A stretch of DNA of 64,000 nucleotides from Scylla paramamosain (GCF_035594125.1 NC_087171.1:19004267-19068266); one strand, 5' to 3'; numbered from the stretch's first letter, positions 24,590-46,971 are shown. Made by a program: numbers and translations. The notes: generated from the sequence alone by a model not told the origin.

Positions 24590-25318
24590 TCACCGAGTAG
24601 CAGCTGCTTTGGTTTGGTTTCGGTCAAGACTCTGACGTGTATGGGTCCTGCATGAAGTCGGTGCTCGCAGCCTTCCCAACGCCGCCTCACTTGACGTCGC
24701 GCTCGCGCCCCAGTCTTTCACCAGCTCTGATAGGGGTCAGTTTGGATTACTGTTTGCGGCCTTGTGACCTCGTCATTTCAACTATTACTTGTTCTTGTCA
24801 AGATGCCCAAACGAAAGTGTAAATTCACTGCAGAGATGCAGAACAAACTCCCGTGCTTCAAAAAAGGCAGGGATGAGTGGGAAGCTGAGTGTTTGGTGTG
24901 TAAACCAGGAACATTTGTCTCACTGGTACATAAAGGCATTAATGACTTACAGTCACATGTGAGCTCTGAGAAACATAAGAGAGCAGTGCAAGAAGAGGGT
25001 TCATCAATGAAGATGACACATTATTTTGTTAAACCAGGAAGTGAAGCTGAAGATGTTAGTGCTGCAGAAGGTGCTTATGCATTTCACACTGTCAAACATC
25101 ACGGTAGTTTCTTATCCATGGATTGTTCATCTGTTTTGCTGAAAAAAAAAATTTTCCTGATTCTGAGGTGGCAAAGTTTTCTAGTGCTCGAACAAACACA
25201 GCAGCTATTATAAAAGCTGTGCTTGCACCTCATTCTGTTGATGTTGCCTTAAATAACCTAAAAGAAAATTAAGTAGTATACTGTGGAATTGCTACAGATG
25301 GTAGTAATCACGATGCAT

Positions 25319-25326
25319 TAAAGCTG
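25319..25326. repeat. Left target-site duplication, TAAAGCTG
   Basis: The 8-bp sequence TAAAGCTG immediately precedes the foldback element and is repeated exactly at 25828-25835. It is part of the host hAT coding sequence (…DALKL). Confidence 0.85.
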
Positions 25327-25827
25327 AGTAATTGTCTAGAGTCCTTACCGGGCCTTATTACTGGTCTATTCACTTCAATTCTTTTACACATACCTTCACA
25401 TGCACCTAAAACATCATTTTAAAGTGGGGGACAAATGCCCCCTTCCCTCTAGTCCAGCAAAATTGGGGACATGTGGGAAGGCGGGGTTTTTGGGTGTGGG
25501 GAGACATAAATCAGCGAGCGATTTTCGGCCAGGTTAGGTTAGGTTAGGTTAGGTTAGGTTAGGTAACCTAACCTTACCTAACCTTACCTAACCTAACCTA
25601 ACCTAACCTAACCTAACCTAACCTGGCCGAAAATCGCTCGCTGATTTATGTCTCCCCCACCCAAAAACCCCGCCTTCCCACATGTCCCCAATTTTGCTGG
25701 ACTAGAGGGAAGGGGGCATTTGTCCCCCACTTTAAAATGATGTTTTAGGTGCATGTGAAGGTATGTGTAAAAGAATTGAAGTGAATAGACCAGTAATAAG
25801 GCCCGGTAAGGACTCTAGACAATTACC
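25327..25827. mobile_element. 501-bp foldback MITE with inverted TTAGG-type core
   Basis: A non-coding element with near-perfect inverted arms of about 200 bp. Its ends are AGTAATTGTCTAGAGTCC and, in reverse complement, GGTAATTGTCTAGAGTCC. It is flanked by the exact 8-bp duplication TAAAGCTG. The centre (25531-25624) holds GGTTA units on the left and TAACC units on the right meeting head to head: about six on the left, more on the right, with two CCTTA variants. The arms differ by about one indel (GGGTGTGGGGAG versus GGGTGGGGGAG), which points to a young or self-correcting copy. The 8-bp duplication fits hAT or P-like superfamilies. No transposase is present, so mobility would be in trans. 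It interrupts the dead hAT copy. Confidence 0.9.
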
Positions 25828-25835
25828 TAAAGCTG
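25828..25835. repeat. Right target-site duplication, TAAAGCTG
   Basis: Exact second copy of the 8-bp target sequence. The interrupted coding sequence resumes across it (KLFPVIIQYF). Confidence 0.85.
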
Positions 25836-26285
25836 TTTCCTGTAATTATTCAGTACTTTGGAAGAATGGTGGTTCACAGTCAAAACTGATTGAGTTTAAA
25901 AACACCCAAATGAGACTGCAGACACTATTGCCAAATATGTGAAAGAAACCCTAGATAAACATGGGCTCACTAAAAAGTGTGTGGCATTTACAGGTGACAA
26001 CTGCAATACAATGCTTGGAGGACTCAAGCGTAACGAAGAAGGGAATAATGTGTTTGCAAATCTGAAGATGTTGGAAAAGTCATTGATTGGAGTAGGTTGC
26101 CCAGCACATATTCTGAATAACTGTGTTCATCATGGAGCAGAAAGAATGGATATTGATATTGAAAATATTATCAATAAGATTTATCAGTATTTTCATATCT
26201 ACACAGTTCGCTCTGAAAAACTAAAGGAGTATTGTGAATTTGCTGAGGTTGAGTACAGGAAACTTCTCTCTCATAGTAAGGGTCG

Positions 26286-26975
26286 TGTAATGTGTGGGAC
26301 TGAATGAATAGAAGAATGAGATGGAAAGAAAGAAGATCCTGGAATGGTACAAGGAGAAAGAGGCCCCGAGGTATGAAAGGTGGTATGATGGAAGCCTGGG
26401 CGGTGATTCTCTTCCGAGCGAGGGCACAGTGTATGGATGTGAATGCAAGGAGTTGCAGGTGGTCTGAGTCCCGCAGCAAAGTGTGCCAGATGTGTGACAT
26501 GGGAGAGGATGAGACGGTGGAACATGTGGTGCTGGAGTGTGTGAAGTATGCCAGAGACAGGAATGAGATGATGCAAGTGATACTGACTGAGTTAGGGCAT
26601 GATAGGAATGAAAAAGTGGAGAAGACGGGAAAGGAATGGATGGTGTTGTAGAGAGGCGAATGAAAGGATGATTGAGGCGGTGAAAGAGTTTCTGGAGAGA
26701 ATGTGGCGTGCCAGATGTATGAACAATTAGGATAGAGGATGCTGTTGGTTTCTCTCTCTTTTTTTTTTTTCCCTCTTCTACAGGAGTTGCCGATCCAAAG
26801 GCCTGTACCACCTGATGATTGAGGCGGTGAAAGAGTTTCTGGAGAGAATGTGGCGTGCCAGGTGTATGAACAATTAGGATAGAGGATGCTGTTCGTTTCT
26901 CTTTTTTTTTCCCCCTTTCTACAGGAGTTGCCGATCCAAAGGCCTGGCTCAGGAGTGATCCTGTGCCACCTGTAC
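26286..26975 (+). mobile_element. LINE (non-LTR retrotransposon) 3' fragment with duplicated tail
   Basis: The C-terminal part of a reverse-transcriptase polyprotein is recognisable in two frames joined by a frameshift near 26405: ILEWYKEKEAPRYERWYDGS, then LFRARAQCMDVNARS. A retroelement zinc knuckle follows (KVCQMCDMGEDETVEHVVLE, then C). After the stop near 26651, a segment of about 146-149 bp (GATTGAGGCGGTGAAAGAG … GGAGTTGCCGATCCAAAGG) occurs twice, near 26668-26804 and 26817-26943. The end carries ATCAAG-type short repeats. The fragment abuts the broken hAT frame. Confidence 0.75.
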
Positions 26976-28376
<1,401 letters not shown>

Positions 28377-28418
28377 AATACAATATCTCAGCTTCAACTA
28401 GTCAATATCTTTCCCCAG

Positions 28419-30998
28419 ATGCCTGAAGATCAAAATAAAAAAAATGAAGAGGACCCAACAGAGATTGATGATGACAACAAGAAGGTTGCTGTTATTACAA
28501 AAAAGAAGAAAGTTTTCCGTCCAAAGAGTAGTGTAGTTAAAGGTGTGCCCCCAGAGCTGGAAAATGACCCTAAACTAAAGCTGGCAGTTGAAGTATTACC
28601 TCAAAATTACAATTTTGAAATACCGAAGACAATCTGGAGAATTCAGCAAGCTAATGCCAAACATGTTGCACTCCAATTTCCTGAAGGTCTGTTGATATTT
28701 GCCACAGCAATTGCAGACATCTTGGAATCTTGGACTGGAGCTGAAGTCACAATAATGGGAGATGTGACATATGGGGCATGTTGTATTGATGACTTCACAG
28801 CACGAGCCATTGGAGCTGACTTCATGGTCCACTATGGCCACTCGTGTTTGGTGCCCATTGACCAGATAGGCTCCATCCCATGCCTCTATGTGTTTGTTGA
28901 CATTCAGTTTGACACAGTTCATCTGGTGGATGCCATCAAGTCTGTCTTCCCAACAACTGAACCATTGGCACTGGTGTCAATAATTCAGTTTGTCAGTTCT
29001 CTACAGAAGGTTGCCCAGGAGCTGAGGGACTGTGGGTATATAGTGTGTGTGCCACAGTGTCGCCCACTGTCCCCAGGTGAAATCCTTGGCTGCACCTCAG
29101 CCCCAGTGCCTCCTGGACACACCATTATATGTCTTGGTGACGGCCGCTTCCACCTTGAGTCCATCATGATCTCAAACCCAGAATTATCAACTTATTTGTA
29201 AGTAATGCTTTCTGCAGTTCATATATCATTTATATTATTTTTTTTACTTTTGAAAACAGTGAGTTAATTCACAAATGATGAGTCCTTATTATCATCATCA
29301 TAAATGACCATTTCAAGAAAATGGACATTTTGTTGGTCATGATCAGTCTAGACAAATGTGCATGAGCTGTAATCTAAGCTCAACTAGAATTCATATTAAG
29401 TGCATTTTTGTCATAGATAAAAAGAAGTGTGGAAGAGCATCTGGATAGTTCCTTTAAGAATTATCACACCAGAGAAATCTGCAAATTGATTGTGATTGTG
29501 TTAGATAGGAGATACTGCTTAATTTTTAGTTATATGAAAAATAATTTATGACTATTATACTTAAATCATATATTTTGGATCTTTCAGATACAACCCCTAC
29601 AGTAAAGTTTTGTCTAGAGAGTATTATGACCAACCATTAATGAAAAAGATCCGCAAGGAAGCCATTGATAAAGCAAGCAAGGCTGAAAAATGGGGCCTGA
29701 TCCTCGGTACTCTTGGGAGACAGGGGAGCACCAGAGTCATGGAAAACTTGCAGGTATGTGGTGCTTTCAAGCTGATTGCCAGTCCTGGTGATTACCATGT
29801 AGGAATGAATAGTGAGTTCAAAAGAAGTAACTACGTCTACTCTTGCTGCCTTGATGTACTGTGGTTGACTTACACCCTCCTTTGAATTATGTTGAAACTG
29901 GTGTGACTGGTGAATTGGCCAGTGTGGCCAGTGTAGTGTACTCTGGAATAGTAGTGATGAAATGCAGTGATGATAACGTAGTAATTATCAAACAGATAAT
30001 ATCATAAATTGAAATAAGCATAAAAGAAACAGTGTGGTTATTTTATCAGGCAACATACTAATACTATGGTTTAAAGGATTCAAACTTAAAAAAATATATT
30101 TGATTTTTTCTTGCCTCTACATCTCTTTGCTGTTGAAGAAATAAATTTTTCTTCACAAATATTCACAACTTAATAAATACAGTATGACCACACACTGTAC
30201 ATACAACACTCAAATACAGCAAGGCACTTGTTGGTCAAGGTGAGGCTGATGGTTGGGCAACAGTGCCTGTAGCAATTAGCCATATGCTCCTCTATTCACC
30301 ACAGTTAAACAAAGGTTGCATTCATTCTTGCTATTGGACCACTAGACAAACACAGGAACAAGTGATTGGCTATTGTACTTGGCAGTTATTTGATGCAAGG
30401 TAGAATTCAGTGCTTCTTGTTTTATCTTAATTTTTTGTTAATCTTACTAGCTGAAGTAGAATGAAAGTGGCTTAGAATAATTGTGTACCATGATTTGCAT
30501 GTTGTTTTACTAATGTTAAAAATATTTAGTAAATTGTATAATCTAATTTTTAAAGTTATAAATGAGTTAAGATATGTTGTTACATCGCATGTGCACTGAT
30601 TTCTGGATATTAGAATATGTATAATAAAATCAGTTTTATTACTGAACCCTCTCTTACAGAAACAGTTGTCAGCAGCCAAGAAGAGTTTTGTTGTGGTTTT
30701 GTTGTCTGAAATATTTCCTGCCAAACTGGCTACCATGAGCAGTGTGGAGGCCTGGGTGCAGGTAGCCTGTCCCCGCCTCTCCATAGACTGGGGTGCCTCT
30801 TTCCCCAAGCCACTGCTGAACCCCTATGAAGCATCAGTGGCCCTCAGACATGCTGAGTGGGACACTAAATCCTATCCCATGGATTTTTATGCCCATGAGA
30901 GCTTAGGAAACTGGACACCAAACCATAAGCCTCCGTGTCCGTGTGGCAAGACTCGCAGCACAGGATGTAAAGGGGTAAGGTGTATGGCAGTGAGATAG
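28419..30998 (+). CDS. DPH1: DPH1, 2-(3-amino-3-carboxypropyl)histidine synthase subunit 1
   Basis: DPH1 pairs with DPH2 in a cytosolic [4Fe-4S] radical-SAM-type enzyme. The enzyme moves the 3-amino-3-carboxypropyl group of S-adenosylmethionine onto a histidine of elongation factor 2, the first step of diphthamide synthesis. Exons: 28419-29197 (phase 2 out, TT|GTAAGT), 29588-29753 (phase 0 out), 30660-30998 (TAG). The product is 427 aa, close to the usual length. Family blocks are intact: [85 protein letters not shown]. The cluster-binding cysteines should be C121 (or C122), C225 and C352, with family-like spacing. The charged N-terminus has low complexity. ATG 28419 directly follows an AG acceptor, so a 5' UTR intron, or an upstream coding exon, is possible. 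A polyadenylation signal AATAAA lies at 31679-31684. Confidence 0.95.
29198..30659 (+). other. Introns 1 and 2 of DPH1 with the short exon 2
   Basis: Intron 1 is 29198-29587 and intron 2 is 29754-30659, both GT-AG. No repeat or extra exon is seen. Confidence 0.75.
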
Positions 30999-31678
30999 TT
31001 AGTGTGTTATTTGGTCAGGAAACTGGCTTTCTTCCTTCTTAGAAGTATACTGATGAGTGTAACTTCTCACTCAGGGTTCTCTTTGGTTGTAGGATTGTAG
31101 GCTGAATTTTATTTCAGTGTAGTTTTTTTTTTTTTTTTTTTTTTTTCCCCTGTTTAGTATATTTTTATGTGGAAACTGCTTTCAGTCTAAATCCGTAAAC
31201 CAGCCTGTGCTGGCTGTGAAGAGATGTTTTTCACTCTCTTCATGTGACTGCAGGTGTTCATAAGTCTAAGTGAGTTTTTCCACATGCTTATAGTCTTTGA
31301 TGACCACTGACTTCTTGGATTAGCTTAACTTTAATGAATGGTCAGCTTTGACAGTGAAGTGATATTTTGTGATGCTTGCACTCTTTAGATGATTGAGTTA
31401 AGCTTTAATTTATATACTAGAGTGTGATGAGGACACATGAGTTCAGTATTGACTTATTTCTTGGAGGCAAGTCATATTTAACTGGGTGAGTGTTCACTTA
31501 CTGAGCAAAGCTCATTACATGAATCCACTTTGTGGGTTGCTTAGTGTTGGAGGGAAGTCATGGCAGTCTTGTCTCATGTATATATACTGATTAGGTGGAA
31601 ATTCATCTATTGTGTAAGGTTGCCAAGAATTAAAGGTATGGTGCCGTGGCTCTTTGTGCAAATTGCTCCGTTGTATAT

Positions 31679-31684
31679 AATAAA
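31679..31684 (+). terminator. Candidate DPH1 polyadenylation signal
   Basis: AATAAA lies about 680 nt after the DPH1 stop and before the next microsatellite. Earlier variant signals cannot be excluded. Confidence 0.45.
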
Positions 31685-31859
31685 CACATGTTCAACATTT
31701 TGTCTCCTTCCACCTGATGGGTAAGTTTTCAATACCCATTATGGTAAAACTGAATTAACAGTGCCAGTGAATAAGAAGTAAGGTTACAGAAACAGTTTTT
31801 GGCACAAAATTGTGTTTCTTTGCATAATGCATAGTGGCAGCCAAGTACAATAAAAAAAA

Positions 31860-31861
<2 letters not shown>

Positions 31862-31942
<81 letters not shown>
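31862..31942. repeat. (TA)n microsatellite
   Basis: Perfect tract of about 40 units. Confidence 0.96.
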
Positions 31943-31945
<3 letters not shown>

Positions 31946-32097
31946 CGATAAGTTGAAAGCTGTAAACCACTCATAACACCATGCCAGGAGTGTTGGCTGG
32001 GAAACACGCATGGATCAATGAACTGCTTATCACCTACTTACACATAAAATTCGAAACATAAAAAAAAAAAAGTATGTGCAGCAAAAGTGAAGTGAAC

Positions 32098-32100
<3 letters not shown>

Positions 32101-32139
<39 letters not shown>
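32101..32139. repeat. (GA)n microsatellite
   Basis: Perfect tract of about 19 units. Confidence 0.94.
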
Positions 32140-32141
<2 letters not shown>

Positions 32142-32836
32142 GAACAGATGAGTTATGGGGGACGAGTGAGTTAGCGTATATTTTTATAAGAGTTGTAATA
32201 TATGAAAGAAGGTTCGAGCAGTAATAGCAGAATGGTAAGCATGGAGCGTGGGTGTAAGTGGGGAAAGGTTGGGGGCAGCGCGCCGCCCTGCCTGACTCAC
32301 TCAGCTACTCCAGCGTGCACAGCTGTGAACCCAGCTCACTGCTCAGTCACATCCTTCTCCTTGTTAGGGAAGCGTGTCACCCTCCTTTCTACTCGTCGTT
32401 TATCCGCACGTCACCTTCATTCTTCGTAAACTTGTGGCAGTATCAGTATCTGTTCTCAGTGATAACAGAGCAGCGCAGTGCGGTGTTCTCAGTGTGCTGC
32501 GAGCAGCTGTTGGCTTGCTGACGTGTTTATCGCTGGTATCGTGGCTGGGGAAATTTCCCTAGTGAATATGTACACCAGTGTTTACTGTGAACCCTGCGTG
32601 CCTTGTCTGTCAGTGGTTTGGATCTTTCTGAGGTGTGTGTTCCACTGCATAATGGTATCAGCTTCATCAAACATTTGTCTTTATTATACAAATTTGTGTT
32701 GGTGCAGTGTCTGCAGTCACGCCATGGAACTGTAGATGTCTCCTTTATCTGTTGTGTGAAGGGATTAGGGATATTTCTCCACATCCGGGGAGACACCACA
32801 CTTGCTGGCTGGTAGTACCCGCATGTGACAGCTACG

Positions 32837-42724
<9,888 letters not shown>

Positions 42725-42799
42725 GTGAGTACCCGATACCCACACATGTATTTATTGGTTGTTCCTTTCACTGCTAGACAAATGTTTTCCTTTTTTTAG

Positions 42800-43060
42800 A
42801 TACTTATATGCTCTCCACCTCTCCATTACAAGAGTTAAACAGTTTTCTCAATCATTCATTCCTTTTTCTGGTAAACTCTGGAACTCCATGCCTGTTTCTG
42901 CATTTTTTCTTTCCTTTCCTATTTCAGGAAGGTTTCAAGGCACTTATCGTCTAATTTTGGGTGGCACTTTTGTCCTTTCTTTCGGGACTGGGACTTTAGT
43001 GGGCACTTTTTTCTCTCTTTTTATTGCCCTCGGCCGGTGCCACTCTTACACTACGAAAAA
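42800..43060 (+). mobile_element. LINE 3' coding remnant
   Basis: One frame encodes SITRVKQFSQSFIPFSGKLW followed by NSMPVS, the arrangement (SFxPxxxxLWNSLP) that ends many arthropod non-LTR reverse transcriptases. Downstream positions are shifted and hydrophobic, so the copy is decayed. It lies just after exon 3 of the TBC1D30-like gene. Confidence 0.6.
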
Positions 43061-43794
43061 TACCACAGTGTCATAAATACTCGTTATTCAGCAGCATAGA
43101 AAGAAAAAATTTACTCCTCTTCTTTCTCTATGCATGTAAACATTTTTCGCAGTGCTCTCATTTTTAACAAGGGAAGACCAAAGCAGTGAAAGGGATAACT
43201 GTATTAGTTTCTGTTATCTTTATCTCTTGCTGTGTTCCTCTGCATGTACACTCTCACCAAAAATATCGCGAACTGTTTGCCATAGTGGGTGTGACAATTG
43301 TTCGTTCGTCACTGGTCACCTCGAGATGGTTGGCTTGCCTGGTTGTGGTGACGCACTTCAAAGCCGTGACGCTGGAATGTGATGCATATCGTTATACTAA
43401 TTACTTATGCTTGAATAAATTATGTTGAAATATTGCCTTAAGATCTTCATGCAGGGAAAGTGGTTTCAAAATTTTACGTTCGTTTATGTCAGAATTCAGA
43501 TCACGAACATACGAAAACAAGGGAAACTGCAAGAAGTCGTCAGGGTTACACGTGGTAGTTCTTGTATAAAAAAAAATACCTACAGTATATCCACCTATCA
43601 TCCGTGGCCAGAAATTTACGTAATCTTTGAAAGCTCCCTATTGACTCAGCACTAACAGCCTGAATATAGTAGCGAGTCAGTTCCATTCATTAAATACTTC
43701 ATTTGAGAACGAGTCCCTCCCCTTGCAAAGCTCGTTGAATTTTTGGTGAGATTGTACAGAAATTCACCGGTGCAAGATTAACCAGAAAGATCCC

Positions 43795-43838
43795 CTGAAG
43801 CGAAGTGAGTACTCATACCTATGTACATGTTTATTAGT
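43795..43838 (+). repeat. Partial copy of exon 3 donor region
   Basis: CTGAAGCGAAGTGAGTAC is identical to 42715-42732, which spans the exon 3/intron junction. A similar but diverged continuation (ATACC … CATGTxTTTATT) runs to about 43838. The offset is exactly 1080 bp. The rest of the exon is not repeated. Confidence 0.75.
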
Positions 43839-44473
43839 AGATATTTTTTGCCTTCTGTGTCCTCTTCCTGTAAAATTCGTAAAACCACTGGTGATGAAAC
43901 ACTGACGGGACATTTTTCGTGTTTTTTTCATCTTACTAATGCTAATCAGAGTTGTAATTCGTCGTTTTATTAATTTATTTCTTTGAGAGCCATGTTGTTT
44001 TTTGTTTTCTTGAATCTATTGTCTATTTCTTTCTACTTTATCATAGTCGGTATCATTTAGACTATCCATCGAGTTGCTACATATTGCCTGTGCTGCGGTT
44101 AGTGAATACGTTTCTTTTATGTACATATTTTTGTTGGCCTTGGGCAGTAACGGTACATGTAAGAGAGAAAGGGGTGGGGGGAACAGGCATTTCTTTCTCT
44201 CAGTTGAATACTATGGTTCTGATTTTCTTTTCTTTTTTTTTTTTTTTTCTTTCCACAACGGACTCCTATTTCGGTCTTTTTATTTTCCAAGGATATATTT
44301 TTATAAGTTTTCCTTCGCCGGCCCTCCCCAGCCGTTCAGCCCCGCCCTCAGCTCCACGATGACACACACTCACACACACACCGCCTTAGGATGAGAAGGA
44401 AACTTTTGGTGAGGCGAATAAGGATTTTAAATTTTTATTCTGAATATAAAGTTGTTATTAGTGGTGGTGGTGG

Positions 44474-44499
44474 TCTCTCTCTCTCTCTCTCTCTCTCTC
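44474..44499. repeat. Short (CT)n microsatellite
   Basis: About 13 units after a GGT run. Confidence 0.85.
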
Positions 44500-44579
44500 G
44501 AATTGAAAATACTTACAGAGTTCACCGATTTATCTTTACCGGATATCGAAAGAAGACCGTATGTGTGTGTGAGTGTGTG

Positions 44580-44864
44580 TGATTCACCTACTGTTGTCTG
44601 CTGGTCACCTGCCGTTCCTCTAAGAAAAGAGCTCAGAGCTCATAGTGACCATAGTGACCGATCTTTGGGTAGGACTGAGACCACTGACACATCGTACACC
44701 GGGACAGCGAGGTCACAACCCCTTGGGTTACATCTCGTACCTACTTGCTGCTAGGTAAACAGGGACTAAACATTAAGAGGCTCGCCCATTTGCTTCGTTG
44801 CGCCCGGGATTCGAACCCGGGCCTTCATCGTTGTGAGCCGAGCGTGCTAACCACTACACTACGT
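44580..44864 (-). mobile_element. tRNA-derived SINE, minus strand
   Basis: Read on the minus strand, the head has an A box within TAGTGTAGTGGTTAGC (44846-44861) and a B box GGTTCGAATCC (44807-44817), as in a tRNA promoter. The anticodon stem cannot pair well (three mismatches) and no acceptor stem closes, so it is not a functional tRNA. A body of about 210 bp follows (AGTCCCTGTTTACCTAGCAG, then GGTGACCAGCAGACAAC), matching a family I have seen flanking decapod microsatellites. It ends in a CACACA tail. Both ends abut (GT/CA) microsatellites. Confidence 0.8.
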
Positions 44865-45076
44865 GTGTGTATGTGTGTGTGTGTGTGTGTTGGATATACC
44901 TGAGAGGTAATACATCAAACGCCTTAGCACATGCAAACGTCAACACATGTGAATAGACAAACAAGACAGGAAGACCTCAGACTGTATCATTAGTAAACAT
45001 AACCTAGCTCATAAATCTCTGGGCTGTTTTTTGCAATGCGGAAAAGAGAGAGAAAAAAAATAAAGTCATCCTTCTT

Positions 45077-45079
<3 letters not shown>

Positions 45080-45167
<88 letters not shown>
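45080..45167. repeat. (GA)n microsatellite
   Basis: Perfect tract of about 43 units. Confidence 0.96.
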
Positions 45168-45169
<2 letters not shown>

Positions 45170-45780
45170 TCCTAACAAACTCGAGATGACTCTGCCCACA
45201 AACTTTCACACATTTCACATTTTTCCCTTTCCTTTCTGTCGCTCTCACTCCCTTTCTTTTTTTACTCTATTTTTCCCCCACACATTGGAGGTCAAAGTGC
45301 AAATATTTTCCCCTGCACTCCTCTCCACTCTTGCGCCATCTTCCTGTCCCTTTTTCCCTCAGCTCTTCTCCTTCCCTCCTCTCGTTCCTACTCGTACGGT
45401 GTTTGCGTGCCAGCAGGGAGATTACAGGCATTATTATATGTTCCCTCTCCTTGTATACGGCTTTCTGAGTCACCGTCGTGAGGGTCTTAATTTTTTTCTT
45501 TCCTGCGTGTTGTGTTCGGGATGGCGTTGTGTGTGTGTGGAGGATGGAGATGAGATGGAAGGGCGGGATGGAAAGACTCGGAGGAAAAGAAAGAGTAATG
45601 TTAAGTGGGTACGTTTCGTTCTTCATTTTTTTTGGGGGGGGGGGTTTTCTTTTATTTTAATCATTTTCTTCTGTAGTTCGATTTTTTTTTTTTATCTTTT
45701 CTTTGTCTTTTTTTTTTTCATCGTTCTTTCCGTGTGATGCATTAAGAAGGAATGAATCAGTGGGTCTCTGTAGGGTCTTG

Positions 45781-45784
<4 letters not shown>

Positions 45785-45869
<85 letters not shown>

Positions 45870-45920
45870 ATTTTTTTTTTTTTGTTATCCTCTCCGCGGA
45901 GAAACTGCTCTACATGGATG

Positions 45921-45978
<58 letters not shown>

Positions 45979-46032
45979 GCTTGGTCCTCGTCGCGCACAC
46001 CTGCTCTATTTCGAGGTCAATATCCACTTCTC

Positions 46033-46077
<45 letters not shown>

Positions 46078-46083
46078 GTGTGT
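45785..46083. repeat. (GA)n, (CA)n and (TG)n cluster
   Basis: (GA)41 at 45785-45867, (CA)27 at 45922-45977 and (TG)n with one C at 46036-46083. The CA and TG arms are reverse complements separated by about 58 bp. Confidence 0.95.
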
Positions 46084-46329
46084 CATTTACTTTCTTACTC
46101 TTCTCATCTCATTGATTTCATCCGTCCTATCAAAGCACATTGGGAGTGGGACAGCCTTCAAAACAGACATACGTAACTGGAAAGAAGAACTAAGCTTACA
46201 GTTTTGCACATCAGACTCGTCCTACACTGCGTTGCTTTGATGAACCCACTTACAATCACCCCCACGGATTAGAAACTCGCGAAACACCTCTCTGTCGTTT
46301 GTTTCTTGACGTATTTATCCAAACTTACA

Positions 46330-46650
46330 CTTATTCTAAACCGCTTTGGATTCTCATAAGGACTGCTATTAATCGGGTTCTCATACATATTTTCCCCGTC
46401 AAGCTTGAAAAATTTAGGCTCAAGAGAGAGATACGAAAGAATTGGTTTTCAGATAAAGTGGTAGAGGAATGGAACGAACTCAGTAATCAGGTTGTTAGTG
46501 TTGAGTCATTAGGGAGCTCTAAAGTTATGAATGGGGATGATAGGTGGAAATAGGTAGATATGTTAATTACAGGAACTACCACGTGAAGGCCTGATGGCTC
46601 CTTGTAGCTTCCGTTATCTTCTTATGTTCTTTTGTTCTTACTAATGATGC
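46330..46650 (+). mobile_element. LINE 3' end (CR1/L2-like tail)
   Basis: The frame ends with KREIRKNWFSDKVVEEWNEL, SNQVVSVESLGSSK and GDDRW*, matching the C-terminal block (xFSxRVVxxWNxLPxxVVxAxS) of CR1/L2-type reverse transcriptases. After the stop at about 46551 there is a short 3' UTR ending in imperfect TTCTTATGTTCTT repeats, a common tail of this element class. It is 5' truncated, as is usual. Confidence 0.7.
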
Positions 46651-46909
46651 AGAATCTTTATTAAACTATTACTGGAGTCACGAAAACCCTCTTGAGGACT
46701 CCAGTAACTTACACTGGAGCTGCTGTAAGAAGTCAGGGAAGAACCCGAGACGTTTGAGAATACTTAGGCAGTGAATGAACGTCTTTACTGGAATACAAGA
46801 CCAAACTATATACACGAACGTAATTGGCTAATGCTGTCCAGCTGTTAATGGGGATGCTTGCCTTGTAACCATTATATTGTATTCTGATTGGGCAGTGGCA
46901 AATTATTGA

Positions 46910-46924
46910 GAGAGAGAGAGAGAC

Positions 46925-46971
<47 letters not shown>

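Larger units (their letters stand above)
24373..26285 (+). pseudogene. Dead hAT-type transposase copy, 5' end retained
   Basis: The element probably begins at TAGGGTTGCCA (24373), followed by repeated GTCCGG-type subterminal motifs known from hAT-like 5' ends. The frame starts at ATG 24803 (MPKRKCKFTAEMQ) with a Cys/His finger (CLVCKPGTF, then LQSHVSSEKH). It then breaks: a frameshift in an A-run near 25141-25149, a stop at 25269-25271, insertion of a foldback element at 25327-25827, and two more frameshifts at about 25865-25920. A catalytic-core part resumes at about 25939-26279 (CVAFTGDNCNTMLGG, VGCPAHILNNCVHHG). The 3' part is lost where LINE sequence begins. Transposition function is certainly gone. 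Confidence 0.82.
30999..32836 (+). other. DPH1 3' UTR, spacer, and TBC1D30-like 5' region
   Basis: The first part is likely DPH1 3' UTR to about 31.7 kb. A (TA)n tract (31862-31942) and a (GA)n tract (32101-32139) follow. From about 32.2 kb the DNA is more GC-rich, with many TCAGT-type initiator-like motifs, and probably holds the promoter and 5' UTR of the next gene. No motif is decisive. Confidence 0.5.

Noticed and set aside
25531..25624. Possible true telomere or telomere-fusion site
   Set aside because: The repeats are few, lie inside a bounded element with target duplications, and are followed by unique and genic DNA, so a mobile element explains them better.
44800..44868. Possible tRNA gene (Val-CAC-like anticodon loop) on the minus strand
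   Set aside because: The anticodon stem has three mismatches and there is no acceptor-stem pairing. The A and B boxes sit on a SINE body, so it is a SINE head, not a tRNA gene.
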